Origin: Prochlorococcus sp. AG-315-D17
GTDB lineage: Bacteria > Cyanobacteriota > Cyanobacteriia > PCC-6307 > Cyanobiaceae
NCBI GenBank assembly: GCA_003283685.1
Contig: QBWD01000006.1
Location: 1-48,698 of the forward strand
DNA: 48,698 bases
Reading direction: 5' to 3'
Shown here in pieces: positions 1 to 7,002 of this stretch. The notes under the pieces were generated by a model. That model saw only the letters and a list, made by a program, of their open reading frames with translations, was not told where the DNA came from and did not search any database. Position 1 is the first letter of the stretch. Each line of letters starts with the position of its first letter. Made by a program: the position numbers and the translations under genes.

Positions 1-560
1 GGAAGACTTCCTAGATCCTCTGGAGGATTCATGTAATCAGTTACGAAATTCGACATTTCTTTAGGAGTTGAATGTTCAGTTGGTAGGGCTCTACCGATCC
101 CTATGGATTTGAAATCCGCGGGAATCGGGCAGATGCTTAGCTCATGCGGTTGCCATGAGACTGCCCTTGTTGTCTCGTCTTCTTGCTCGGCTTCTGTTAT
201 TACATAACCTGTTGAAATACCTCTTAGAATCCCTGCCTCTACGTCTTTACGAACTTCTAAAGCTTTTGGATTAGTTGCCCATTCAATCTCTGCGCGACCT
301 TTTCGATCCTGTATCCATGCCTTTCTAACTCTGCCAAGAATTGAGTCAGGATTGTGATTTAGCAATAACGGAGCAGTTCCAGAATTAAGACGGCTTAGGT
401 CAACGGAACCCTCACCATGATCTAAAACCTCATCCCCGAAATATCGTTTTACAGGCTCTTCAGATGAGAAGGAAAATTCAAGTCGGTCAGACCTATCTTT
501 AGGCGCATCAATTTCAATGAAGCGATGTTGTAATTCAATCGCTGTAGTCGAAGCAGTCAT
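1..560 (-). CDS. HK97-type prohead protease (partial, C-terminus off window)
   Basis: This reading frame starts at 560 and stays open to the left edge (186 codons), so the C-terminal part is missing. It matches the HK97/U35 prohead (capsid maturation) protease family, which cleaves scaffold and major capsid protein during phage head assembly. Visible hallmarks are LLLNHNPDSILGRV with the presumed catalytic His at about residue 69, GISTGY with the presumed catalytic Ser at about residue 116, and the following WQPHELSICPIPAD and IGIGRAL segment, all in family order. A GAGG sequence lies just 5' of the ATG. The gene overlaps the 45-aa ORF upstream by 26 bp. In some phages this domain is fused to the major capsid protein, which cannot be judged here. 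Family call is from motifs, without a database search. Confidence 0.85.
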   Translation of the reverse strand, partial: MTASTTAIELQHRFIEIDAPKDRSDRLEFSFSSEEPVKRYFGDEVLDHGEGSVDLSRLNSGTAPLLLNHNPDSILGRVRKAWIQDRKGRAEIEWATNPKALEVRKDVEAGILRGISTGYVITEAEQEDETTRAVSWQPHELSICPIPADFKSIGIGRALPTEHSTPKEMSNFVTDYMNPPEDLGSL

Positions 561-672
561 CTTCCTCTAGTAATTGTTTTTGATAACGTCGAAATTGAGC
601 CGACTTAAGAACGTCATCCAACGGCGAGGGAGGCCGTGGCGCGTCATCATCGACTAAAATAAAGTCAGTCAT
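535..672 (-). CDS. 45-aa acidic small protein of the element
   Basis: A 46-codon frame starts ATG at 672 and ends TGA at 535-537, inside the 5' end of the prohead protease gene. The product begins MTDFILVDDDAPRPPSPLDD and continues with a short basic stretch (QFRRYQKQLL) and an acidic end (EEDDCFDYSD). It has no membrane segment and no family I recognise. The 26-bp overlap in a different frame suggests translational coupling to the protease. No clear Shine-Dalgarno sequence precedes its ATG, and short open frames occur by chance, so this is a plausible rather than certain gene. The composition and position would fit a small accessory or scaffold-like morphogenesis protein, but that is speculation. 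Confidence 0.45.
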   Translation of the reverse strand: MTDFILVDDDAPRPPSPLDDVLKSAQFRRYQKQLLEEDDCFDYSD

Positions 673-1009
673 ATAGCAGATTCTACGGAGTTTTGTTGCC
701 TGAGAAGGGTTGCAAATACTGAATTAACAGGGGCAAAACCTAAAAACTAATTAACGAGCAGTAAAAGACATTAAAAGTTGCTGTTTATCGCCTTTATGTC
801 TCTTAAATCGTCTTATTTTCGCTTAATTAATTATTTCAATTTCATGATCAAGGCGTAATAATTGCGATTCCTTCGGCACCTTCGGCACTTTTTGCGAAAC
901 TTTTCTCTCGCATTACCACTCTCTAATACTTCATACCTTTTATCTAAATAAGTGGTGAGTGCTGAAGGAGTTGGTTTATATCCCTGTCGGTGAAATCGTT
1001 TTCAAACCT
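673..1009. other. 337-bp non-coding interval, candidate replication origin of the element
   Basis: No convincing reading frame occupies this interval, which lies directly downstream of the VapE gene. It contains an AT-rich tract around 803-848, a perfect 9-bp tandem repeat CCTTCGGCA (870-878 and 879-887), an inverted relative AGTGCTGAAGG at 958-968 (one mismatch to the reverse complement of CCTTCGGCACT), and a further inverted pair ACCACT (916-921) / AGTGGT (951-956). Repeats next to an AT-rich segment beside the replication gene resemble satellite and plasmid origins, where a Rep/primase-helicase binds iterons. Origin function is inference. The repeats might instead form a terminator or a promoter region for the capsid gene cluster. 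Confidence 0.4.
870..887. repeat. tandem 9-bp direct repeat (iteron-like)
   Basis: The unit CCTTCGGCA occurs twice without spacing, followed by CTTTTTGCG. A degenerate inverted copy lies at 958-968, and a CCTTCAG core recurs at 1007-1013 in the end of the VapE gene. Only two exact units are present, so an iteron role is tentative. Confidence 0.6.
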
Positions 1010-2275
1010 TCAGGACATTTCTAACTGCTGAGGGTCCCGATTGATTTTGTACCACTTACGAGGAATAGTTACACCGCCTTTTGTTGTCTGATTGTGTTGC
1101 TCAAAACCCAAATCTTTCAACGCACTAGAAGCTAATTTCAGATCAGGATTTTTTACTTGATTGCGATCTCTACAGCCCGACTCAGTCACGGCTTGAGCAG
1201 TTGTAAACCCTTTTTCCTTTCCCTTTTCGTAATAATCAACCTTCCATTTTGGATTGTTTATCCATTGATAAATTTGGAAGTAAAACGGATTCTCGGCCTC
1301 ATATAGATGATTGTTTTCATTTGATTCTCTTTGCTCCTCTTCCGTTAATCGTGGCTTTTCTCCCTCGCGATATGCCAGAACTGCCGCTTTCAAAATCCTC
1401 TCTCTATCCCTCATCAATTTCTTGAGATCAATCAGATTGTCCTTTAAATCAATAATCCAAAATCTTCTAGAGCCTGTTGGGTCATTTAAGAAGTCGGAAG
1501 CGTTACAGGAACCGACCAAAACAGAAGGTCTTGGATGCTTGCCAATAGTTCTTGCATAAGGACGTTTAAAAGTATCAACCGAGGAACTAAGAATTGCTTT
1601 TATTTCTCCCTGATCCTTTTTAGTGGTCATTGAATCAAGCTCTGCTATTTCCATAAACCAGCAAGTTTGAATGGCCATGTATAGGTCTTGATGTTTTTCC
1701 TGCCACGTATCGCAGAACCAATCATCACTAGCGAGCAACCGCCAAAAACTACTTTTCCCTATACCTTGTGAACCTTTTAAAACGCAGCAAGTATCAAACT
1801 TACAGCCTCGATCAAAGACCCTTGCAACTGCCCCGATAAGAGTTGCTTTGAGCATCGAATCATAAAGAGGTTTATCCGTGCCGAGGTAATCAGTCGAAAT
1901 TTTATTGAGGTCTATTCCTTGTATATTTTCGTTTTTTTCTAACTCCTCTAAATACTTAACGACTGGATGAAAAGCATTTTTTTGAGCCGCAACTAATAGG
2001 GCATCTTGAGCGCATCCTTTACTTACTTCATATCCCAACTCAGAGAGAAAAACATAGTAGTTTTCAATTAAGTCATTAGGGATTGGATCACCATCAAATT
2101 CAGGTTCAAGATTTAACAGGTTGTATCTCAGTCGCGTTTCATAGTGGATTTTCAAAAGGGCCGATAAATCACCAGCTCTAAAATTTTTCCTTGTATCTTC
2201 CATCTCTCCAGAATCCTTATTTCTTTTCTGGAACCAGCCACTAGGTAAAGAATGAACGATCGATAATTCAGACAT
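1010..2275 (-). CDS. VapE/VirE-family replication ATPase (phage-satellite helicase)
   Basis: The 421-aa product has the core of the virulence-associated E family (SF3/AAA+-like ATPases found in phages, satellites and pathogenicity islands, where they act as the replicative helicase module). The Walker A loop GSQGIGKS is at residues 168-175, a Walker B-like hydrophobic acidic stretch (CWFMEIAELD) at about 205-214, a sensor-1-type Asn in SVLVGSCNAS near 258, and the conserved PTGSRRFW arginine motif near 266-273. The C-terminal 80 residues look like a winged-helix region (TTAQAVTESG...SSALKDLGFEQH). There is no recognisable primase domain at the N-terminus, so it may need a separate primase. 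It is the last gene of a leftward run and overlaps the upstream gene by 8 bp. It very likely replicates the element from the adjacent repeat region. Confidence 0.9.
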   Translation of the reverse strand: MSELSIVHSLPSGWFQKRNKDSGEMEDTRKNFRAGDLSALLKIHYETRLRYNLLNLEPEFDGDPIPNDLIENYYVFLSELGYEVSKGCAQDALLVAAQKNAFHPVVKYLEELEKNENIQGIDLNKISTDYLGTDKPLYDSMLKATLIGAVARVFDRGCKFDTCCVLKGSQGIGKSSFWRLLASDDWFCDTWQEKHQDLYMAIQTCWFMEIAELDSMTTKKDQGEIKAILSSSVDTFKRPYARTIGKHPRPSVLVGSCNASDFLNDPTGSRRFWIIDLKDNLIDLKKLMRDRERILKAAVLAYREGEKPRLTEEEQRESNENNHLYEAENPFYFQIYQWINNPKWKVDYYEKGKEKGFTTAQAVTESGCRDRNQVKNPDLKLASSALKDLGFEQHNQTTKGGVTIPRKWYKINRDPQQLEMS

Positions 2276-2666
2276 GATTCTCCTCCGCTAAGTGTCGGCG
2301 GATTGCTTTTAAAGTTTTTGGTTTTGTTAAAGGACGAGGCTTAAAGATCTTCGGAATATGTCTTTGCGTTTTCTGCTCAGGGTCATAGTTCGACCAGAAC
2401 TCATCTAAAACTTGATGCTTCAATCTGGTGTAATGACCTTTTTCAGCCAAGTAAGGATTGAACTTGTCATTAGGTGGCAAGACTCGATGGATGTAAACCA
2501 AGTCTTGAAAGAATCTTTCCTCTTCTGACTCTGGAAATTTGCCCATAGGCGACCAGAAATCACTTTGTTGAATTGGGTTTAATCCTCTTCTAATTCCCGT
2601 AATTGTTACCGCGCATTCAAGAGCAAGATGGACTTGCTCTTCTCTTAGTAATTCCTTGAGGTCCAT
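2268..2666 (-). CDS. unknown 132-aa protein of the element
   Basis: No family recognised. The product begins MDLKELLREEQVHLALECAV, is mixed in charge, and has a basic, proline- and lysine-rich C-terminal third (HIPKIFKPRPLTKPKTLKAI) that could contact nucleic acid. There is no signal peptide or membrane segment. It sits directly upstream of the VapE gene with an 8-bp overlap and one base after the preceding gene, so it is almost certainly co-transcribed and translationally coupled with the helicase. A primase-associated, helicase-loading or DNA-binding role is possible from context only. Confidence 0.7.
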   Translation of the reverse strand: MDLKELLREEQVHLALECAVTITGIRRGLNPIQQSDFWSPMGKFPESEEERFFQDLVYIHRVLPPNDKFNPYLAEKGHYTRLKHQVLDEFWSNYDPEQKTQRHIPKIFKPRPLTKPKTLKAIRRHLAEENHV

Positions 2667-2667
2667 T

Positions 2668-3036
2668 TCAGAACCCCGCTCTTTTTAGTTTTGTGTTTGT
2701 CTCATCAATGAATTGGTTGTGACCTTCTTTGATCTTGATTAACGAGTGATAACACTGGTTATGTTTACGGCAAAGATCAGCGCACATTTGCTCAACATGC
2801 TTTACGCGCGCATGGAGGTTTTGATTTTCTGCTCGGAGAATGTCGTTATCTCGGACAAGATGAGCCACCGTTGCAGTTGTAATCGCTAGCCTTTTTCCAA
2901 GTAATTGAGTTCCTTCAAATCTGAGGACTGGTTTCCAACATTCGTAATATTCCTCAGCCAGATCGACTAAACTTGCTTCTACATCATTATTTATTGGAGC
3001 CTCGTTGGAAGCGGGGCTTTTTTCTTGTTCAGTCAT
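2668..3036 (-). CDS. unknown 122-aa coiled-coil protein of the element
   Basis: No family recognised. The acidic N-terminus (MTEQEKSPASNEAPINNDVE) is followed by a helical region and, at about residues 62-100, a heptad-like stretch (DNDILRAENQNLHARVKHVE) typical of a short coiled coil. Cys and His residues follow (QMCADLCRKHNQCYH), spaced so that metal binding is conceivable but unproven. It overlaps the upstream 78-aa gene by 4 bp (ATGA type) and is one base from the downstream gene, so it belongs to the same operon. A dimeric regulator or DNA-bridging protein would fit the shape; no function is claimed. Confidence 0.7.
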   Translation of the reverse strand: MTEQEKSPASNEAPINNDVEASLVDLAEEYYECWKPVLRFEGTQLLGKRLAITTATVAHLVRDNDILRAENQNLHARVKHVEQMCADLCRKHNQCYHSLIKIKEGHNQFIDETNTKLKRAGF

Positions 3037-3269
3037 TTGCCCTCGATGATGTCTAGGGCCTGTCGGGTTAGTTCAGGGTTTTCTACTAGCCTTTCTGCTA
3101 TTTCTTCAGGTCTGTATTGACTGGCTCCCACGCTGGTTCTTTCTCGGAAAACATCCTTAAAGAGTTCCATTACTGACTGCTTTCTATCGCAGAAATGGAC
3201 ATAATCGATTGCCTCTTGCTCAGTATCAAAAGTTTGATAACCGACAGTGAAAGTAGATTTAATATCCAT
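3033..3269 (-). CDS. unknown 78-aa protein of the element
   Basis: No family recognised. The first 25 residues (FTVGYQTFDTEQEAIDYV) look like a small alpha/beta segment in which a short strand pair precedes a helix. The remainder is helical and charged, ending in EIAERLVENPELTRQALDII. It overlaps the upstream RHH gene by 11 bp and the downstream gene by 4 bp, which argues that the frame is real and translationally coupled. It is too small and too featureless for a functional call; early-gene accessory proteins of satellites are often of this size. Confidence 0.65.
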   Translation of the reverse strand: MDIKSTFTVGYQTFDTEQEAIDYVHFCDRKQSVMELFKDVFRERTSVGASQYRPEEIAERLVENPELTRQALDIIEGK

Positions 3270-3456
3270 TGATTTTCACCTCATGACGCTTAAGGCAGTC
3301 AAGAATGCACGCGCGCATTAGTTCCGCTCTGGTGCAGTTGTATTTACTAAGGGCTAACTGATCAAAGGCTGTTTGAATCTCTGGTGGAACCTTGCAAGCG
3401 ATGATCGGATCGGGTACAACTTTCCGCGTTGGTCTGTCTATTTGAAGCAATGACAT
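3259..3456 (-). CDS. ribbon-helix-helix (CopG/Arc-like) regulator
   Basis: The 65-aa product has the pattern of a ribbon-helix-helix DNA-binding protein: a short strand (DPIIACKVP, about residues 17-25), helix A (PEIQTAFDQLALSKYN), a turn with CTRAE, and helix B (LMRACILDCLKRH). Such proteins bind DNA as dimers of dimers, inserting the strand into the major groove of inverted or tandem half-sites. It is the first gene of the leftward operon. A perfect 7-bp inverted repeat lies 2-23 bp before its ATG, so autoregulation and control of the element's replication genes is the natural inference. No Shine-Dalgarno sequence is seen; the palindrome occupies that position. Confidence 0.7.
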   Translation of the reverse strand: MSLLQIDRPTRKVVPDPIIACKVPPEIQTAFDQLALSKYNCTRAELMRACILDCLKRHEVKINGY

Positions 3457-3457
3457 A

Positions 3458-3503
3458 AGAGAACAAAAACGAGTTCTCTCTACGTTTAATGGCTCCTGAG
3501 AAC
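3458..3503 (-). promoter_or_regulatory. putative operator/promoter of the element operon
   Basis: AGAGAAC (3458-3464) and GTTCTCT (3473-3479) form a perfect 7-bp inverted repeat with an 8-bp spacer immediately 5' of the regulator ATG. A third half-site, GAGAAC on the + strand, is at 3498-3503. On the minus strand a weak -35-like TTGCAA (about 3504-3509) precedes this half-site. The arrangement fits a repressor that covers both promoter and ribosome-binding region. Alternatively the palindrome is an RNA hairpin hiding the start codon. Confidence 0.45.
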
Positions 3504-3556
3504 GATTGCAATTACTAGGTTATCGTGAATTATTGGTTAGTTGGTAAAGAGGAGTG

Positions 3557-4309
3557 CTAACTCATTACCATGCCACCGTCAACTTGAATGGTTTGTCCAG
3601 TTATATAAGCAGCAGATGGATCTGCCGCTAAAAATCTTACAGCCCCTGCAACATCATCTGGATTACCAAAACGCCCAAGAGGTATAGCAGATAGAATTAC
3701 TTCGCTGTTGAGATCTTTAGTCATGTCAGTTGAAATAAAACCTGGAGCTACTGCATTAACAGTTATCCCCCTGCTAGCAAATTCTTTAGCTGCACTTTGT
3801 GTTAGACCAATTACACCTGCTTTGGCTGCAGAATAATTAGCTTGACCGGGATTACCCATTAATCCAACTACAGAAGTAATATTGATTATTCTTCCTTTCT
3901 TTTGTTTCAACATCTGCCTTGAAACTGCTCGTGTGCAATAAAAAACGCCACTTAAATTAAGGTCTAGTACATTTTGCCAATCGTCAGTTTTCATCCTCAT
4001 AAGAAGTCCATCTTTAGTTATTCCTGCGTTGTTAACCAAAACATCAATTTGATTGTTTTTTTCTAAAACTGCTTTTATCAATTCATTAACTGAGTTTTCA
4101 TTGGAAATATCAGCTTGGAGGGCATACGCTTTTCCTCCAAAAGACTTTATTTCTGAAACGACTTTATTTGCATTTTCTAGAGAAGAAGAATAATTGATGA
4201 TTACTTCTGCTCCTTCCTTTGCTAAAAATATTGCAATTGCCTTACCAATTCCTCTACTAGCACCTGTCACAACGGCAGTTTGTCCTTCAAGTAATTCTGA
4301 TGAGGTCAT
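3557..4309 (-). CDS. fabG: 3-oxoacyl-[acyl-carrier-protein] reductase
   Basis: FabG reduces 3-oxoacyl-ACP to 3-hydroxyacyl-ACP with NADPH in type II fatty acid elongation, in the cytosol. The 250-aa length is standard. The glycine-rich nucleotide loop TGASRGIGKA is at residues 15-24, NNAG at about 93-96, the catalytic Ser in INITSVVG near 146, and YSAAK with catalytic Tyr159 and Lys163. The C-terminus ends in QVDGGMVMS, the usual FabG ending, so the gene looks intact despite lying at the edge of the mobile element. It is divergent from ispD across 151 bp. Other SDR enzymes are alternatives, but the FabG-specific ending and length make this call strong. Confidence 0.93.
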   Translation of the reverse strand: MTSSELLEGQTAVVTGASRGIGKAIAIFLAKEGAEVIINYSSSLENANKVVSEIKSFGGKAYALQADISNENSVNELIKAVLEKNNQIDVLVNNAGITKDGLLMRMKTDDWQNVLDLNLSGVFYCTRAVSRQMLKQKKGRIINITSVVGLMGNPGQANYSAAKAGVIGLTQSAAKEFASRGITVNAVAPGFISTDMTKDLNSEVILSAIPLGRFGNPDDVAGAVRFLAADPSAAYITGQTIQVDGGMVMS

Positions 4310-4432
4310 AATCTTGTGATTTTTGATTTGGTTGGATTTATTCTTTTTTAACTTACTATTCTGAGTTTTGATTTTAGAGAAGTTTTTAGACTATATCTTA
4401 AAAGTAGTTATTTCTATTGGTCGAATATATTA

Positions 4433-4454
4433 GATAATGAATTCATGAGAGGAA
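4433..4454 (+). promoter_or_regulatory. putative -10 box and Shine-Dalgarno of ispD
   Basis: GATAAT at 4433-4438 is a good -10 match, and AGAGGAA at 4448-4454 is a Shine-Dalgarno sequence correctly spaced to the GTG at 4461. If this -10 is used, the leader would be very short. No clear -35 is seen. The ribosome-binding site is the main reason for choosing the GTG start. Confidence 0.4.
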
Positions 4455-4460
4455 TCAGTT

Positions 4461-5135
4461 GTGCATTTGTTGATTGCAGCTGCCGGAAGCGGAAGTCGAA
4501 TGGGTGCCGATCGAAATAAACTCTTATTAAAGATCGCAGGGAAGACGGTCATAGAGTGGACTTTGAAGGCAGCTTTTGCCTCTAAATCAATAAAGTGGAT
4601 TGGAATTGTTGGTCAACCAAAAGATAAAAGCTCAATCTTTCAAATTCTTGAAAACTCAATTAACTCGGTTAGATGGATCAATGGGGGAGAAACAAGACAG
4701 GAGTCAGTTCAACTAGGCTTGTCGGGGTTACCCGATGATGCGAAACATGTTCTGATTCATGATGGAGCAAGATGCTTGATTAGCCCATTAGTTTTTGATG
4801 AGATTTCAAGAATTGTCTCTAATGGAGATGCTGTTATTGCCGCTTCTCAAGTGTCAGACACTATTAAAAGGGTGAATAAAGATGGAGAAATAATTGATAG
4901 CCCTCCTCGTGAAAATCTTTGGTGCGCACAAACACCTCAGGGCTTTCCAGTGAAAAAATTAAAGGATGCACACAGTAAAGCGATATCTAATGGGTGGCGT
5001 GTCACGGATGACGCATCCTTATTTGAGCGTTTAGGTATTCCTGTGAAGATATTTAATGCAGGCCCATCAAATATTAAAGTTACAACTCCATTTGATTTAG
5101 TTATAGCAGAGTCTTTGTTGGGAGCTGACAAATAA
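4461..5135 (+). CDS. ispD: 2-C-methyl-D-erythritol 4-phosphate cytidylyltransferase
   Basis: IspD joins CTP and MEP to give CDP-ME, the third step of the plastid-type MEP isoprenoid pathway that feeds carotenoids, phytol and quinones. The 224-aa product opens with the CTP-binding loop [19 protein letters not shown] at residues 5-23. It continues with the family segments [24 protein letters not shown], and [11 protein letters not shown] followed by TDDASLFE. The start is GTG with a good AGAGGAA sequence 6 bp upstream. The 3' end overlaps the convergent LD-carboxypeptidase gene by 35 bp, so the two mRNAs are antisense over their last codons. Confidence 0.95.
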   Translation: MHLLIAAAGSGSRMGADRNKLLLKIAGKTVIEWTLKAAFASKSIKWIGIVGQPKDKSSIFQILENSINSVRWINGGETRQESVQLGLSGLPDDAKHVLIHDGARCLISPLVFDEISRIVSNGDAVIAASQVSDTIKRVNKDGEIIDSPPRENLWCAQTPQGFPVKKLKDAHSKAISNGWRVTDDASLFERLGIPVKIFNAGPSNIKVTTPFDLVIAESLLGADK

Positions 5136-6024
5136 CACTAAGTCTACCTCTCTTGCCATCAATGATACCTTTAAATCCTAATGGCATTGATGCATTTCCA
5201 TGGCAATGTCCTATGGGTAAATTGGAAAGGATAGGGATATTAAGATCTTTTGTTCGATCTCTGAAGATCTCATTAAGTTCAAACGTCTTATTTTTATCGA
5301 CGTTATCATTGTCATCACATTTAGAAAAAGACCCAAAGCCTAAACCAGAGATCTCTTTTAAAATACCAGTTAATCTTAATTGAGTTAACATTCTATCAAT
5401 TCTATAAGGAGCTTCTCCAATATCCTCAAGAATGAGAATTGCTTCTTTGAAGATAGGCAGATGCTTTGTACCAATCAAATGAGTCATTACTGTAAGATTC
5501 CCAACGATTAAATGTCCTTTTGAAACTCCTCCTCCCCAAGGGTCTCCATAAATATCAGGTATGGAATTTCCAAATAAAATTGATTTAAGTCTGTTTTTGC
5601 TCCAATCTGGTTCATTCCCTAAAGTTGTAACTAGTGGTCCGTGAACCCCTCCAAGAAATCCACTTGCAAGTCTTGCAAAAAGTATCGAAGTTAAGTCTGA
5701 GTAGCCAATCAACCATCCTTGTTTCCATGGCTGGACTCTTTCTAATAATCTGGCAGAACCCCATCCTCCTCTGGCAAAAGCTAGAAGAGGAAATAATTTT
5801 TCTGGATGTAGTTCCTTAAATCTGACTTCATCGTCTCCGGCTAAATAACCCCAATATCTATCTATAGAATCAATATCATTGCAAATCAAGCCCCATTCTT
5901 CAAGTACTTTAATCCCAGATGAAAGATCTTCTTTGCTATTAATTGGAGAACTTGCGGCAACTATATGAAAAACGTCACCTTTTTTTAGAGGTCTAGTTGG
6001 TTGATATGATTTTAGTAAAGACAT
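5101..6024 (-). CDS. ldcA: LD-carboxypeptidase (peptidase S66 family)
   Basis: Family S66 enzymes remove the terminal D-Ala from muropeptide tetrapeptides during peptidoglycan recycling; MccF-like self-immunity enzymes share the fold. The 307-aa length is typical. Visible markers are [12 protein letters not shown] near residue 84, the nucleophile elbow GYSDLT with Ser109, the segment [29 protein letters not shown] with Glu200, and IGHCHGN with His273, which together give the Ser-Glu-His triad. No signal peptide is present, consistent with a cytosolic recycling enzyme. It starts three bases after the ubiA stop, so the two are likely one leftward transcript. The gene symbol is by family resemblance. 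Confidence 0.85.
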   Translation of the reverse strand: MSLLKSYQPTRPLKKGDVFHIVAASSPINSKEDLSSGIKVLEEWGLICNDIDSIDRYWGYLAGDDEVRFKELHPEKLFPLLAFARGGWGSARLLERVQPWKQGWLIGYSDLTSILFARLASGFLGGVHGPLVTTLGNEPDWSKNRLKSILFGNSIPDIYGDPWGGGVSKGHLIVGNLTVMTHLIGTKHLPIFKEAILILEDIGEAPYRIDRMLTQLRLTGILKEISGLGFGSFSKCDDNDNVDKNKTFELNEIFRDRTKDLNIPILSNLPIGHCHGNASMPLGFKGIIDGKRGRLSVICQLPTKTLL

Positions 6025-6027
6025 TTA

Positions 6028-6894
6028 TTAATTTACTTTGCTTAGAACCATGCCCAAAAGTATTAAGCTTCCGATCCATACTTGATTCTTAAAATGTTTC
6101 CCTGAAGCTTTGATCCCTTTTTGCTTGAACTTAAGTAAGTATATTTCTCGTTGCATTCCAAAAGTTGATAGCAACCAAAAAGGCCAGAAAGACCACCCTA
6201 AACTTGCTTTGAATGCTCCAAAACCTAAGAAAACACATGATAAAAGGTAGCTTAAAGAAACAGCATTGAATGACTTGTCGCCGAGACTTAGAGCACTACT
6301 ATTGAGACCAATCTTTTTATCATCGAGTTCATCTGCCATGGCATAGACAGTATCAAATCCAAAAGTCCAAAATACTGTTGCAAGCCAACAATAAAGAAGA
6401 GATATATCTCCTGATAAAGAGGATTGGCTTGCCGCCCAAGGAATTAAAACTGAGAAACCCCAACATATTGCAAGAATAAATTGAGGAAATTTAAACCATC
6501 TTTTTGCTGAGGGATAAAAAAGAATTAAGGGCAAAGACAATAAAGCAAGTTGAAGGCAAAGATTTCTACTCTCCATTGGAAGTAACAGGACAACAAACAA
6601 ACTCAATAACAAAAATACAAAAAGAAGAAAACACGCTGTGTTGATAGAGACAGTTCCTTTAGCTAAAGGCCTTTCTTTTGTTCTTGTAACTTTTTCATCA
6701 AAACGTCTATCCCATAAGTCGTTTGCAATACATCCAGCACCACTTACGAAGAGGCCCCCTAAGAGTATCAACCCAAATATGAATATAGAAGGGGGCGCGG
6801 ATGGTGTTAACCAAAGTGCCCATCCAGCTGGAATTAGCAGTATCAATCTTCCACTTGGCTTATTCCATCTGAATAATTGAATCCAATATCTCAT
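6028..6894 (-). CDS. ubiA: 4-hydroxybenzoate polyprenyltransferase (UbiA family)
   Basis: This integral membrane prenyltransferase attaches a polyprenyl tail to 4-hydroxybenzoate; in cyanobacteria the homologue acts in plastoquinone synthesis. The 288-aa protein is rich in hydrophobic helices. It has the first Asp-rich motif NDLWDRRFDEKVTRTKERPL at about residues 58-77 and the second, DTVYAMADELDDKKIG, near 180-195, both of which bind diphosphate-Mg2+. Other UbiA members such as chlorophyll synthase or homogentisate prenyltransferase are alternatives, but the TKERPLAKG segment and length fit the 4-hydroxybenzoate type. It lies upstream of the LD-carboxypeptidase gene and divergent from ppx. 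Confidence 0.9.
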   Translation of the reverse strand: MRYWIQLFRWNKPSGRLILLIPAGWALWLTPSAPPSIFIFGLILLGGLFVSGAGCIANDLWDRRFDEKVTRTKERPLAKGTVSINTACFLLFVFLLLSLFVVLLLPMESRNLCLQLALLSLPLILFYPSAKRWFKFPQFILAICWGFSVLIPWAASQSSLSGDISLLYCWLATVFWTFGFDTVYAMADELDDKKIGLNSSALSLGDKSFNAVSLSYLLSCVFLGFGAFKASLGWSFWPFWLLSTFGMQREIYLLKFKQKGIKASGKHFKNQVWIGSLILLGMVLSKVN

Positions 6895-6934
6895 TTTATT
6901 TTGAAAAAATAAAATTACTCATTCACAATTGAAT

Positions 6935-6997
6935 TTGACAAACATTGCTTGCCCCTTCTCAATATGGGGCTGTTAATGCCAGAGTAATCAAGGTGAT
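6935..6997 (+). promoter_or_regulatory. putative ppx promoter and ribosome-binding site
   Basis: A consensus -35 TTGACA lies at 6935-6940. The best -10-like bases are CAATAT at 6960-6965 with a long 19-bp spacer. AAGGTGAT at 6990-6997 is a good Shine-Dalgarno match before the GTG at 7003. The promoter assignment is weak; the RBS is convincing. Confidence 0.35.
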
Positions 6998-7002
6998 CCT
7001 AC

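Larger units (their letters stand above)
1..3556 (-). mobile_element. right-hand end of a phage-satellite-like element
   Basis: All genes here run leftward, tightly packed, with no recognisable host housekeeping function: a ribbon-helix-helix regulator, three unknown small proteins, a VapE-type helicase, a repeat-bearing non-coding interval, and a prohead protease cut by the window edge. Base composition is visibly richer in GC than the core genes: hand counts of single 60-base lines gave 24/60 and 29/60 here against about 17/60 in map. A regulator followed by a VapE/primase replication module is the layout of phage satellites (PICI-like elements; Prochlorococcus tycheposons), and the capsid protease suggests a capsid-encoding satellite or a prophage. 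The integrase and left end are not in the window. The right boundary, between the operator near 3479 and the fabG stop at 3557, is inferred from gene content; no att repeat can be shown from one end only. Confidence 0.75.

Noticed and set aside
1311..1559. 82-codon + strand frame inside the VapE gene
   Set aside because: It is a shadow of the well-supported VapE frame and shows no recognisable protein features.
3515..3556. tRNA-like fragment (AGTTGGTAAAGAGG resembling a D arm) at the satellite junction
   Set aside because: No acceptor stem, no T arm and no proper anticodon loop (U33 absent) can be built around it.
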